Shown here one piece after another: positions 1 to 11,739 of a DNA stretch of 64,000 bases. The notes beneath the pieces were generated by a model, which worked only from the letters and a program-made list of their open reading frames with translations, searched no databases and was not told where the DNA came from. How positions within the stretch are numbered: position 1 is the stretch's first letter; every line of letters starts with the position of its first letter. This stretch comes from Rhyacophila brunnea (Eukaryota > Arthropoda > Insecta > Trichoptera > Rhyacophilidae): positions 2,294,001 to 2,358,000 of the forward strand of contig JAGYXB010000665.1 in assembly GCA_022495005.1 (NCBI GenBank). Direction: 5' to 3'. Both the position numbers and the translations under genes were made by a program.

Positions 1-420
1 ATCCGATTGCAATGAAACCTTCGTCAGTTGTTGTGGTAACACCCGCAAAGGTTTCTGAATTAGTACGACCATCTTCTTCTTCTATTAATTGTATGAGTTC
101 CTATTCCATTCATCCGATTGCAATAAAACTTTCTTCAGTAATTGTGCCAACACCCGCGAAGGTTTCTGAATTAGTACAACCGTCTTCTTCTTCTTCTATT
201 CGTATGTGTTCCTATACCATTCATCCGATTGCAATGAAATTTTGATCAAGTGTTGTGCTCACGCCCGCAAAGGTTTCTAAATTGAGACAACCATTTCTTC
301 TTCTTTTTCATCTATTCTATCTTCTTCTATTCATATGCGTTCTTATACCATTCATCCGATTGCGATGAAATTTTTGTAAGTTGTTGAGCGCACACCTGCG
401 AAGGTTTCTAAATTAGTATT
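1..420. repeat. Four-unit minisatellite, about 111-131 bp period
   Basis: The block ATCCGATTGCAATGAAA recurs at 1, 112, 223 and 354, giving periods of 111, 111 and 131 bp. Each unit carries ACACCCGCRAAGGTTTCTRAAT, a TTCTTC-rich stretch and a TTCCTAT..CATTC segment. The third interval is longer because its TTC tract expanded. The open frame at 12-245 is only the periodic reading of this array and is not a gene. The array lies just upstream of a Helitron-like terminus, and minisatellites inside Helitrons are common. The left part of the array is cut off by the window edge. Confidence 0.9.
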
Positions 421-686
421 ATATAAAATACAAAGTTTGTTCCATCCAATTTTGGTTTGTTACTGCATATTAATAACATTAATAACGTTTGCATATTTTG
501 GATTCGATTTTAATTTAGTGTTCTTTTGTTTGACCTTTACTCCTATTAGAATTATTTTCATATTGATATATTGTATTACACAGATATTTTAATATTAAAA
601 AAATAATTACCTCTTATTATTTTTTAAATATCTAAGATAAATATAACCACGAAGCGACCCTGTGCGAAGCCGGGTACTTCAGCTAG
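1..686 (+). mobile_element. Probable Helitron 3' part (non-autonomous)
   Basis: Rolling-circle Helitrons end in CTRR, follow a short GC-rich hairpin by about ten bases, carry no terminal inverted repeats, and insert between A and T. Here an AT-rich tract is followed by ACCC...GGGT pairing (658-674, with a GCGAAGCC loop), then ACTTCAG, CTAG at 683-686, and T at 687. No helicase coding is visible. The 5' end lies outside the window. The hairpin is short and imperfect, so the class is probable rather than proved. Confidence 0.6.
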
Positions 687-689
687 TGA

Positions 690-1240
690 CTTATAAAAAA
701 TAACAATGCCATGGCTAATTGGTTCGGATTGCTTTCAAAATAGGAAATAAAACTGCATTATATTTTATAAAACTTTTCCTCGCTGCGTTGAAAAAGTTCT
801 GCCGCGATATCCGGCTCGCAGAAATAATTCGGGATATTTTCATGTCGTACATATTCAATTCCCTTTGCTTCGTCGCGAGAGCAGTAAGTAAGTAGGAAGA
901 CGCTGATAGCGTCGCGACGCCCGCCTCCCAAAGACTCCGCCGTCTAACTTTCCAAACTCTTTCCATGGAAGCTTTCCATTCATTCGGCTCGAGAACTCAG
1001 CTTTGCCTTTCTCCCGTTTTACCTCTAAGCAGACAGACGGTGATAGTACTAATAGAACACAATATACCTACATACGTACATATGGTATAGTTACTTATAT
1101 ATCATATAACATAGGTTGTGATATTTATATAATACGGGGCATTCAAAAACCGCCCACTATAATATTATGGCACTGCATGTACATTGTTTGCAAGTAGATG
1201 CAGATATTCTGTATGTAGGTACATACTCTCTTTTGATATA
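690..1240. other. Unassigned, with a GC-richer island at about 780-1010
   Basis: No gene recognised. Between 780 and 1010 base composition rises sharply against its AT-rich surroundings, with many CpG dinucleotides (GTCGCGACGCCCGCC near 912). The 83-codon minus frame across it (715-966) has no recognisable motif, so I read the island as non-coding: a candidate conserved element or promoter-type sequence. The rest is AT-rich. Confidence 0.4.
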
Positions 1241-1249
1241 TTATGTAGG

Positions 1250-1440
1250 TGCATCGAATCCTGGGTCTGGCAAGTACACATATTGTTTTTCAATTTGTGT
1301 ATGGGTCAGAGTATGGACCTAATAGGTTGAGCAAGTGGCTGAGATCCATTTCTCGTAAAAACAAAATCCGTTAATACAAACCTCCACTCTGTGGAGGCCC
1401 ATTTATGACCCTATTAGGATCGGACATGGCCGAGAGAGAG
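1250..1440 (+). mobile_element. SINE family A, 5'-truncated copy
   Basis: The sequence matches 46100-46285 over most of its length. Shared landmarks are GAATCCTGGGT, GCAAGTACACATATTG, GGACCTAATAGGTTGAGCAA, CCATTTCTCGTAAAAA, GTGGAGGCCCAT and CCTATTAGGATCGGACATGG. The tRNA-like head is missing apart from the last bases of the B box region. The copy ends in a short AGAGAG-rich tail. Confidence 0.8.
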
Positions 1441-1449
1441 AGGTGCAAA

Positions 1450-4400
1450 ATACGATATTCTATATTGTATACAATATCTGAACACAAACGTGGGTGTCTT
1501 TTCGTAATTCGTAAAAGATTGTAGACATCTCACACAAAATGTAAGAATCGCCCTTATTGCAATATAGATAAGGTTCAATTTTAGCTACATGCAATATGTG
1601 TTTATAAGATAAACATAGTATGGCATTGGGCTACAGACGCGTTGAGGAAAATCGTATCACAGTGCAGGTAGAGTTAATTTTTCCATCACTTTCTTCTGTA
1701 TTTATTTATCTGTTCATTACGAAATAATGAAATGAGTAGTAGGTATTATTGAATTCTGGCATACTAAAATGAATGCGGATTCACACAATTATGTACTTAT
1801 AATACGTAATTCAAAAATACTATCCTGAAGTCACAGTGCTCTATGAAATATAACATAATATCTAAGTATAATAATGTGTTGTATTTTCTACCAACGACAT
1901 TGAAAAATCTTCACTATGGACGTAGTCTAATTAAGATTCTTACTTATGTTCTATGACATTTATTAGTCTGGTCCACACCTAGATAAACATAAAAATATGC
2001 TGTATTAGTGTTACAAGCGTCACTTATTTAGTTTTTTTATATACACAATCATAAATAACACTACGTCTCATGCGCACAGTATCAAAAACCGCCTCCTATC
2101 AAAGCACCAACCCACGAACGATTAAATTTCCATGGCGACCAATTCAACAGTACAAAAACGTTCTGGAATCGTCAATTTTGTATAATACTTGTTACAAAAA
2201 AATATCCCCAAAACCTTTGGGCACAATATAAAGTATTTTTTTTTTATTTATACTTACTTTATTTGCTGAAACATGTTTCAATTAACATTGCTTATATAAT
2301 TTTTACTGCTTTTGATTACTTTTACAGAAAAAGGTTTTTGAATGTATAGAAATCATTCTAAACTTTTTTATGTAAGAAACAAACATGAATAAAATGTGAC
2401 ACGAGTCTGATGACGTCTTTGTGGTGTCTATCGCGGAATTAGTAAAAAAGGCGTATTGTTTATTAATGTCCACCAATAGTGGCGAAGAAGACGAATTTAA
2501 GTACTGTGATCGTTTGTTGTAAAATACAAACTATCATAACAAGCAATTTTTAAACATGCCTTACACTTTGTAGAGAACTCTTTGTAGGTGGATGAGATGT
2601 AGCCATGAATTAAGAACGGCAAGAAAATGTCTTGAATGTTATAATAAGAGAGGCTGGCTCAAGCAAAATATTATATTATACAAATTACTGCATATATTGA
2701 TAGGTACCTACTTTAATATATATTTATTTTGTGTACATTTTCTACAATTTTTAATATACCAAAGAACCGGTTTCATCCTTACGGATATTTTCAATTGGAT
2801 ACGAAAAATAAAACTATAACTTACGTAGGTAATGAAGCGTTTGTTCTTCATAAAGAATATTAATTTGTTTAAAAACCTTCTACACGCGAAATTAATATCA
2901 AGCAAACTAGGGTTGCATGCAGGGGCAGATTGTCTAAGCAGGACACCGCGAAAATTTCTGCGAGGTCTACAGTAATTATTTCCAAATGCATTTGTATTAT
3001 GAATTATGTGGTAGGTAAGCATGTGTACAAATTCGATTCAATAATTATTGACGCCTTTGTTATATTTATTACATTTTTATCATTCTCCGATCCGTTCCAT
3101 ATTCGACGATATGAAGTGTCAATTCAACACATTAAAAAATTCAATGTTAATTGTTGATTGATTTTGAACAATTTACTAGAAAGAAAATTGTCCCGGTTTC
3201 ATGTCTGGCCTGCCGCTGGCATCAAGACAACTCAGCTTCAAAACGAAGTCTTCAATAAGAAAGAATGAAATTTATTCTGAGAAAATTAAGTAGGCGTGTG
3301 ATAAATGCCATACCACACTGAGATAGACATTAAATTATTCGCCAGAATCTTTTATATAGGTGCAAAGTAATGTTAGATTTATTTTATTGCAATCTTACAG
3401 CTCCACGAAAACCATAACAGAAGGCGTAGGCTAGAAATGAAATATTGTGTAAACACATTTTTGTTTGTCCGCGGCGGACTGACGTGTGCCAAAAAAACAA
3501 TGATGATGTTTTTCAAACACAAGTATTCTATTTTTAAAATGAGCTTTTCTCACTATTGATAGTTGTCTATGAGCAATATAATTACACCGAATTAAAAAAA
3601 AATCCGATTCAAACGAAACAGTTCCCTGCTAAATAAACTACATGCTCCCGCTTAATTTCTGTATTCATTGATATTATGTTTCTGTGTTGGACATTTTTAC
3701 AACTGAAGTCGATAATATTAATTCAATAAACTTTTACAATTAGGTAGGTATAATAATACGAGTATTATACACTTACCTACTTATTTTAATTCGATACCTA
3801 CAACACTTGTATAAATATGCTACTCTATAGAGGCCAATTATCGTATGCTTCGCTTATGATTAAAAATGGTCATTTATATATTGTATCAAAAGTTACTATA
3901 TTATGATTCCCAATAGCAAAGATATCTAAAAGCATGTCTATTTAAATATATTAGGCTATCTCTAGCATACATAATGTACAATATTTCATCCGGTCCCCTG
4001 GATGCTTCAAGTAAACCAAACACAGCTAAGTATCGCCTTGACGCTTTGATTATTTATGTATGGTTATTCGCTGTCACATATACTCGCCTGAACGACACTC
4101 ACATATTTTGTCGGCCAACCGATAACTGAGATCTGACACTGTCATCTAAATACAGGGTCCCCAAGGTCCAAATTTCTCGAAATCCATGGGACAGAAAATG
4201 TTGATTAGTGACAGTCAGTCGTAATTTTTTGGTTTTATTGGCTTCAACTGGGAGAGCTGCTGCGATTGTATATAATACAGTGGGAAATTCACGTTGTGTA
4301 TCTATTTATTACACATTTGCTTAGTCGTTTCAATAGTTCCCGGTTATTATCTAATACATATAATATTTATAATGGTGTTGTACTACTTTGTGTCCACTAA

Positions 4401-4810
4401 CCATTTCATATATTGCGTTGAATATCTATGTCGTAAGTGATCGGTACAACGACATACATTAAATATATAATACGTATGTAGGGTAGGTATCACATATTTA
4501 CTTATGCCGTCCGCGTGTTCCTTTTGAATTATTGATTAGTACAAACTTGAGCACGCATTGAAAATAATTTCAATGTCGCAATGAGGGAAAATGTACAAAA
4601 AATCAATGTTTACGGCCGAAATTTTATTAAAAATTCTGAATGTATTTTTTTGTCGTTTCAAGCCTTTTGCGGAGACGTGACAACAGCGTAGCGGTGTTGT
4701 GACAATACACAAACAAAATATTATTGAGATTGAAATTAATTTCTTTCATAACTTCATTTAACTGCCAATAAGAAATTTTCTTGGTAGACGCCATTAAATG
4801 TATATAGGTT
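1450..4810. other. AT-rich intergenic DNA, nothing assigned
   Basis: I see no gene, RNA or intact element. Open frames here (2592-2819, 2708-3022 on minus, 2930-3157) overlap each other on both strands, have AT-driven composition and show no domain. A slightly GC-richer patch lies at 4080-4260. Short GTAGGTA-type palindromes occur around 3740-3800. Confidence 0.5.
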
Positions 4811-4814
4811 CCTA

Positions 4815-5118
4815 TGGGTCTATTCTATGCTTATCGACCGCTAAAGTGATAAAGTGAAAAATATTATCAAACTTAGGGTAGGTTTGTATCAAAATATTAG
4901 CACTTATTGTAACAATTACACGAAGCCGGTTTTTATTGTTGCAATAAGTGCTATATTTTAACAGGCTGCTGTTAAAATATCGCACTTATTGCAACAATAA
5001 AAACCGGCTTCGTGTAATTGTTACAATAAGTGCTAATATTTTGATACAAACCTACCCTAAGTTTGATAATATTTTTCACTTTATCACTTTAGCGGTCGAT
5101 AAGCATAGAATAGACCCA
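4815..5118. mobile_element. 304-bp near-perfect palindrome (fold-back MITE)
   Basis: Two arms of about 150 bp are reverse complements almost base for base, centred at 4966.5 with a 4-nt GCTG loop. The outer end reads TGGGTCTATTCTATGC on the left and its complement on the right. Each arm holds a second inverted repeat: GCACTTATTGTAACAA faces TTGTTGCAATAAGTGC, so the whole folds into a cruciform with sub-stems. I see no convincing target-site duplication (left flank TTCCTA, right flank CAGATC). The 93-codon frame at 4948-5229 runs through the right arm and beyond and is not a gene. Confidence 0.9.
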
Positions 5119-5333
5119 CAGATCTGCATAATGTTATATCGATCGGTTGTGTCCACTTACAGTACTTCCAGATCGGTATTAAATTACATGTATAAAACAA
5201 GTACCTACCTAACTACAATAAAATTCTAATTTTTCAATTAGAATTAAAATCAAATCAATGAGAATTAACATTCAAATTCTATCGCCTAATAGTATTAATT
5301 TACTATAAAATTGTTACGATATTAACGAGGAAT

Positions 5334-5432
5334 AACAGCATCATTCTTCGCTCTACAACCCTCTGCCTCTTTCATAAAGTTTCCCCATTTCGAACGATCC
5401 AGCGCCATCGTTTTCCAATATTTTTTCAACCA
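5334..5432 (-). pseudogene. LINE reverse transcriptase C-terminal tail, remnant
   Basis: The minus strand reads through 33 codons starting WLKKYWKTMALDRSKWGNFM and continuing KEAEGCRAKND. The W..M/A.DR..W...M..A pattern is typical of the C-terminal tail after the reverse transcriptase of LINE elements. No reverse transcriptase core motif is present, so the fragment is dead. The clade cannot be named from this piece. Adjacent minus-strand sequence to about 5520 may belong to the same element. Confidence 0.55.
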
Positions 5433-5595
5433 TGTCAGTGACAACTGTTCGGGCCTTTATTTATCTTCAGGGGATTCATACAATGCCCACCTTGCTTTCT
5501 CCGACTTTCTGTGTAGGTATATGGTCAATCCACTGCAGTTTTGTAGTCAAGTGTGTGCCACTGCAGTGTATACAATGAGATAAGCGCACCACAAG

Positions 5596-6180
5596 TAGTG
5601 TTGGGTATTTCCCGAGAAAATCTCAATCTCGAGATGCGGGATTTTCCGAAATGATGAAATTTTGAATTCTAGAGATTCGGAATTTCCAGAAAAGGATTCT
5701 CGAGAATTCTCGAGATATCGGGAAATTTTAAAAAAAACCTGTAAAACTCAGTGTAAAACAGACACATTCCAAATAAATGTGAAAAAAAATGTTTTTTTTT
5801 ATTTATGTGAGAAGACAAACAAAATAGGAAACAAAAATAATTCAAAACATTACTTATTAAAATAGAATTTCAAAAGACACAGACTGTCTATCGCTGCGTC
5901 TGACAATTGCGTACGTTTTTGAAACACAAAATTTCCCGATGTTGCAAAAATTGCGCTCATTTTGAGTTGACGTTGGCTTAATTGTGTTAAATGCCCCGAT
6001 CAGTCTTTGAACGTTTTGTGTTTTCTGTCCACTTTTTTCATATAGAAAATCGTTTTTTCAATTAATATTTGATAATAAAGAAATCCCAAATACAGAGGAA
6101 AGATTCTCGAGATCCGGGATTTCCCGAAATGTTAAAAATCTCGAGAATTCCCGTCGGGAAATTCCCGAAACCCAACTCTA
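5596..6180 (-). mobile_element. hAT element, 8-bp TSD ACCACAAG
   Basis: Exact duplications ACCACAAG (5588-5595 and 6181-6188) flank termini TAGTGTTGGGTATTTCCCG and CGGGAAATTCCCGAAACCCA ACTCTA. Sub-terminal regions repeat TCTCGAGA and CGGGAAAT motifs on both sides, as expected for transposase-binding sites. An 8-bp TSD with a YAGNGTTGGG end is characteristic of hAT. At 585 bp it is far shorter than an autonomous element (usually above 2.5 kb) and keeps only a transposase tail (5850-5960, minus). Confidence 0.92.
5850..5960 (-). pseudogene. hAT transposase C-terminal fragment
   Basis: A 36-codon minus-strand frame reads FATSGNFVFQKRTQLSDAAI followed by DSLCLLKFYF and a stop. The A.GN.V..KR..LSD..ID.L..L..YF pattern is the end of the hAT C-terminal dimerisation region that follows the last catalytic residue. 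The usual RVFS preceding this motif is degraded to SAIFAT. None of the DDE residues remain, so it cannot act as a transposase. It lies within the hAT element bounded by ACCACAAG duplications, which independently supports the call. Confidence 0.8.
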
Positions 6181-6213
6181 ACCACAAGTACCATATCAGT
6201 GATATTGTCCGAC

Positions 6214-6232
6214 TATATATATATATATATAT
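6214..6232. repeat. (TA)n microsatellite
   Basis: About nine TA units in an uninterrupted run just outside the right TSD of the hAT element. Confidence 0.95.
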
Positions 6233-6364
6233 GCAGACATTCAAATCTTAATGTACTTATTATACAATTTTTTTCGCTGTTCTAACACTAAGCAATGACC
6301 AAAATTGTATTACAACTACCATTTTCAGTAAAGCGACTTCAGATTAGGAAAGTAACTACTTTTT

Positions 6365-6460
6365 TACTTCTTGGCCGTGCCCTCATGGCTGAGGATCATG
6401 ACCACCTTTGAAATTTGGCATCATTTCAGCGACCAGTACTTTCCATCCCACGACAAAAAT
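6365..6460 (-). mobile_element. LINE 3'-end fragment
   Basis: On the minus strand the segment ends with GTGGTCATGATCCTCAGCCATGAGGGCACGGCC, read here in pieces: GGTGGTCATGATCC, then TCAGCCATGAGG. That phrase is familiar to me from the 3' end of insect non-LTR retrotransposons. It contains no usable frame. The assignment rests on sequence style, so confidence is modest. Confidence 0.35.
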
Positions 6461-6469
6461 AATTTTTTG

Positions 6470-7980
6470 TGATTTTTTTTTATACAAAATATACTGCTCA
6501 GATCAGTTTATGATCCGTACAGATAATAGAAAAAATAGAGGGAACATTGGTCCATACCCCATACTATAATAAAGCAGTTTTTTGTTATAAACCTCTATTC
6601 GATTTGACTGATTTGAATGTTTTATAAAATAATATATAATTCAGTGCAACCATTTTAAATATTATGTATTATATTATTTTGAACTTCTTTTTGATAGCAT
6701 AAACCATTTTATATATAGTAAATTACTATATGCCACACGGCATACACTATTTTAGCATTTGCTATATTACTATTCTCATAAAAACATCCATTCGAATTTC
6801 ATAAGCCATTCGTTTATTTACTATGGCTACGACGACGGCGTGGCAGTGCCTCCGTTTCCACGCTCTCGCGAGTAAACTTTGCTCGCTTCTTCGTAGGATG
6901 CGAGACTTGAGATCTCATTTTGAATTAAAAACTTTCCACTTTCCTTCCAGGGACCAGGACGCGAGCTTTATTCTGCTCTCTGACTGTGGAATCATATTTT
7001 TATTTCAAAGGGTCACACTTTATTATTACGCGACGTATGTTATCTATGTCTCATACATTTATATGACATAATACGACATTAGGAAGCAACGTTTTATTAT
7101 TTGTCTTTCTGTGATGTTAGATTGTTTTCAATGTTTTGTTTCGTATGTAAGATTAATCGATTAGTAACCGTGTCATCCTCGTAGAGTGTAGATGATTTAG
7201 TTAGGCAGTATTAGTACGTACATTAAAAATGTAATTAAATACGAACTCAATATCCTACGAACTCAATTTCCATTTTCTCATGCCAAGACTAGTCAGGGCG
7301 GGAGGTATTGCAATTTTATTGTATGTATGAGAATTAATCGTTATCTATTCATGCAGATGTGAATAAGTATCTACATACCTGTATAGATATAAAGACAACA
7401 TATTATCAACATTCATTATAATCATATGCATACTAACAATTTTATGGAACTTATGGTTTTTTTTATTATATTGAAGTTGTAGCATTTAAATTTGACAATA
7501 TAATCTGGACGGTTTCTCACCCCTTTTCAAGTCGCGACTTTTTATTTCTAGCCAAACAATATTAAGGTATTAAAGTAATTTTAATTAGATACCTAAAACA
7601 TTTGAAATACAATCATAAAATAAAATATTACACCTGGATTATTACAATCATCGCATTTTTATTTACTTTCATATAAGTTCTCGAACCATTTAGCCTAGAA
7701 TATGCGCCGATGCGATTTCTTCTAGTGCGCATTCATATTGTTACGGTTGTATTGTCGACTTTACTTACTCTTACGTCAAGCATATTGCATCGCTTTCTAT
7801 TACTCTCAGTCCCTTCAATTAGATTGTCTTGTATTGATCTAAAACTATCAAAGGTCATATTTATGTGGCATGTTTCAAATTTGGAAATTTATTTGACATA
7901 AAAATTCCAAATTCAAACCATTCACAATATGCCGTTAAAACAAATAAAAATAATTATAATATAAACATAATATATGGTAA
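6470..7980. other. AT-rich intergenic DNA with a small GC-richer patch
   Basis: No gene recognised. A patch at 6825-7000 (ACGACGACGGCGTGGC, CTTCGTAGGATGCGAG) is GC-richer than its surroundings and carries the start of an 82-codon frame without known motifs. The remainder is AT-rich. Confidence 0.45.
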
Positions 7981-7984
7981 TAAA

Positions 7985-8050
7985 AGTAAAAATACACGGA
8001 AGCACACTGAATAGACTAAGTAGACCCGATCTTAAAAACTTACAACATGT
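7985..8050 (+). repeat. Dispersed repeat B, short copy
   Basis: AAAAATACACGGAAGCACAC, CTGAATAGACTAAGTAGACC and the following CTTAAAAACTTA match 63070-63135 closely. The family is also seen at 42185 and 47620. The copy is truncated after about 65 bp. Confidence 0.7.
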
Positions 8051-8169
8051 TAGTTTATACTTTATAATAGTCTCTTTTTCTTTTGTTTCGACATTATACT
8101 TTTCCGAATTAGGTTTTACTAAACTTGCTTCTAAACAAACATCGAATTTGATTTCATTTTACTAGTAAG

Positions 8170-11100
8170 TATCTACCGTTTTCTTTTTTATTATTACATA
8201 CTCTCTCTCTAGCCTCTTGAAGACTGTTTTTTTTTCATCGGTAACTGACTATTTTTGTCTGCGGAAACATACTTTATTTTTATCTGCATTAATTGACCTA
8301 CTGAAGTAGTTGGCATATTAGCGACCCCCTATAAACACATTTTAAACTCTTTGGGGTCCCGTAACCTATGGGTTAGGAATACGTGTTTTAGATATTATAT
8401 AAGTAGTTAATCAGGAAAAAAGCTTTAAAAAATTAACAACCTTTTCAAAAATTCGTGGTTCTTTAAAACCACAACTCAAAATAGTTATTTTTACTTGAGG
8501 AAACTGATTTAGATGTTGATACGGTAAATTAGGTCATAAAACAATACCCTACTTCTAGAGAAACAATTCAAAATACGTTGTTCTAAGATAACGGTATTTG
8601 AAAATTTTGCACAAATTCTCATATCAATGTTAATTTTTGAAGTAAATGTGTTTTTTTTATTTAGTTCAAATGAACTTAGCAATGCACAAGTAAATTTTAC
8701 AGTTTACGAATTGATGATCATCCCAGATATTCCCGTATATAATTGAATTAATGATTAATCCCAGAAAGGGTTAAAAGTATGCGATTTTATGACCCGTTGA
8801 AATTTTTTTTTTTTGTTGAATCATAAATAAAAGACCCTTCTTCATCGAATGGCATTATTAATTAAAAACCTTGAAATTTTGGGTTGTTTTCCTATGTAGA
8901 GTATAGAAGTAAGATATCGAATAGCTGGATATCGAGTCGCGTAGTTCGTAATAATTTATTGGTGAATGCTCCCCCTTTAAAAAAAATACAAACCTACGTA
9001 AGTAGAATACATTTATTTTAATGTGAATACTGAATTAATGTTTGCATGCTTTAATTGAATTGCGATATTTAAAAAATAATCGCATATTTAACAGAAAACC
9101 TTCACAATAAACGTAAAAAAGTTAACGTGACCAGAAATCTCTTCGCACAATGATAAATGTTCATACTCCACTTTATATTTAATAGTTTTTGTGACTTTTA
9201 TTGGAAACTCCCCGTGATAACCTTTCGTCGAGGTCCCTCTTGACCACATCAAAAAGCTATTTGAAAGCTTTCATCTCAAATATGTCAATACTCTTTTGTG
9301 AATTTGTATGTATTGAAATGTATTTCATTTTTATATATTGCTCTCTCGTTTCACAACGAAAATCTCCAGAAACTTTACATTTTATATGTTGCATAAATTG
9401 ACAACAATCAATATTTTACTTGTTACTTACTGTGTTACAATAATTATAGTAGGTACAATACTATAATTATACGTCAAATATTCCGAAAAATATTATAATT
9501 TATTTTGAAGGATTCAAAACGAAAAGTATTTCGCGTAGGTACTGTCTTAATTTATCTTGTTTCAACCAGTGGCGTAGTTTCAGTTACTTTGTATAGGTAG
9601 GACAATGGCAAATAAACATTATTTCTTATATTAATGATGATGCATTATTTTTACATTACGATTCCTTCAATAATCGATTCGGTGTAGTTATTCATGGTTA
9701 TTATAATATCGCTTTGTATTCGCCATGAATATTATTTTTATTCACGTATCACGTGGTTCATCTACCCATCAGATATTATCAAAGATTGGAATCCACTGAT
9801 ATATTTTCCAAATTATTCCATAATATGATATAATAGCGGAAGTTTGAAATTTCAAACGTATAAATAATGAGAAACATTTTATTAAAATTATAATACATAA
9901 AAGTTTTGTACTACTCCAAATTCTCAATGTTATTAATAAATTACTGTATATCATACATGCTGTATCGGTACCTGCTGAATAATGTCTGATCGAGAAAACG
10001 CACTCAGAATAAATACGCCCAATATTAGATTATTTAAAAATGATGAAAAACTAACATAAAATACTGATAAATAACAGATAAGTTGTGAAAAACTTCTGCA
10101 AAAATATCTAAATTATTTCAATAAGAGCCGTAGCTGGTCGCCCATTCATGAAAAAGGCTGGAAAGAAAATTTTCTTCAGAAATTTGCCACTTTCTTTTAT
10201 TCTGTTTTCGCGTCAAACAATGTGAAGATTGTGGAACAAATATTGTAAATCATATATTTGACGTATAATTTGAAATCGTGTTTGCTCGAACAAATATTTT
10301 TCTCCTATCGGTTTAGGTAAATTTCGTGTAATATGTTTATGATAATATTCGTATTGTGAAGGAGGGTATTCTAAAGAGAATTAATAGTCGTATAAAAACG
10401 TGTGAAACTGTTTTCTTATTGCTTTTGCAACCATTTTTATCTTATCACTAGCTTCGGTTATCTTATCAAGGCGTATCTTCATTCTTATCACGGTAAATAT
10501 GCGATGTGGATGTCTTCTAATTTATAATAAAATAAAGTCATATTATAAAATAGGTAGTACAGTATTTTCAAGTTATAACCTAACTATAGCATTTAACGTT
10601 GTAAATTCTATAATTTACTTATTTCAGCAATATATTTCACTTTATGCAGATACAGTATTTGACTATTACTTTTACTGCAAAAGAATATTGAAATACTTAC
10701 ATAAATATGTCAGCATATTAATTTTAATTATTACAAAATTAAATGTTGAGTCGATATTCTTTTCTGACATAACACACTTTTCAAGACTAGCAAGAATATA
10801 CAAAAGTGTAGACTGTTGGATTGATCACGTGCATATTATAATGCCGGCGAGTTACCAACAAGGCAGGCATGTACGCATCACCTGGACGGTCGCAACTGAG
10901 ATAGTTTGAGATTTAAGAATGCTCTGTCAAAGCAATTTGAGTATTCGTGCTGGATCGTCCAGGATGGTTTTTGAAAGACGCCAAGGCCGCCAAGTGCTGT
11001 GGTATCAAATATGATAATAATAAACAATTTGTAATTGTTTGTATGTAACTACATATGTAGTATGTACTTTTACTAATTACTAATAAGTCTTATTAGTAAT

Positions 11101-11735
11101 TATTAAAAAATGACAGCAGTATATATTTTAAAATAGGAATTTAAACTTATATAGTATACTGACAAAAATCCATTAAGTTTGTACCTTTTAGAATTTTCTG
11201 CCATTGTAACGTATTTAAATAAAAAACCAGATCTGGTAAAATCAACATTGTCGGTCTACTATTGTTTGCAATATTTATTGTCAAATTTAGCAACGGTCAG
11301 ACTTACAAGCATTCATTATAAAGATCTCATTTATGATCAATTGTTTTTTTATTACTTCTTGATTAATATTGTGCTGTTTTAATACATTTAATTTGAGTCA
11401 TTTATTACAAAGGTGTGTGGAAGGGCATAGATATTTCGGCGCTGCGATGAAGATGAAATAAATTACATAAAATCCTGTTAATAACTAAAAAATATATACC
11501 TATGGATAATTTAGTGACTGTAGATAAGTTGTAAAGTAGATATAAACAGCATGTTGAGTCTGTCACTGTCTATTTATAATCATTCTTGGTAAAATAAAAT
11601 CATTCTGTCTGACAAGTTGGGCACCTCGCCGTTTTTTTAATTTCTTTATTTCGCCAATTCGATGACGCTCAGCCACCTATTTCGGCGGTTTTTAGAAACA
11701 CGCTACAGTGCGTAATTAGGTATTATCATTACGTT
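8170..11735. other. AT-rich intergenic DNA, nothing assigned
   Basis: No gene or intact element seen. The 136-codon frame at 10499-10909 is composed mostly of AT-rich codons (I, Y, K, L, S), has no homology that I recognise and enters a GC-richer patch (10840-10990), so I do not call it. CCAGTGGCGTAG at 9577 resembles a solitary hAT-type end, with no partner found. Confidence 0.45.
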
Positions 11736-11739
11736 AAAT

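Noticed and set aside
1..420. CRISPR-like array
   Set aside because: Repeats are contiguous 111-131-bp units without unique spacers, in eukaryotic DNA; this is a minisatellite.
9577..9600. CAGTGGCGTAG-type hAT ends at 9577, 27259 and 32258
   Set aside because: Single ends only; no inverted partner or 8-bp duplication could be located, so no element is called.
10499..10909. 136-codon open frame, the longest in the window
   Set aside because: AT-rich composition predicts its I/Y/K/L bias; no domain, signal or splice context; its end crosses into unrelated GC-richer DNA.
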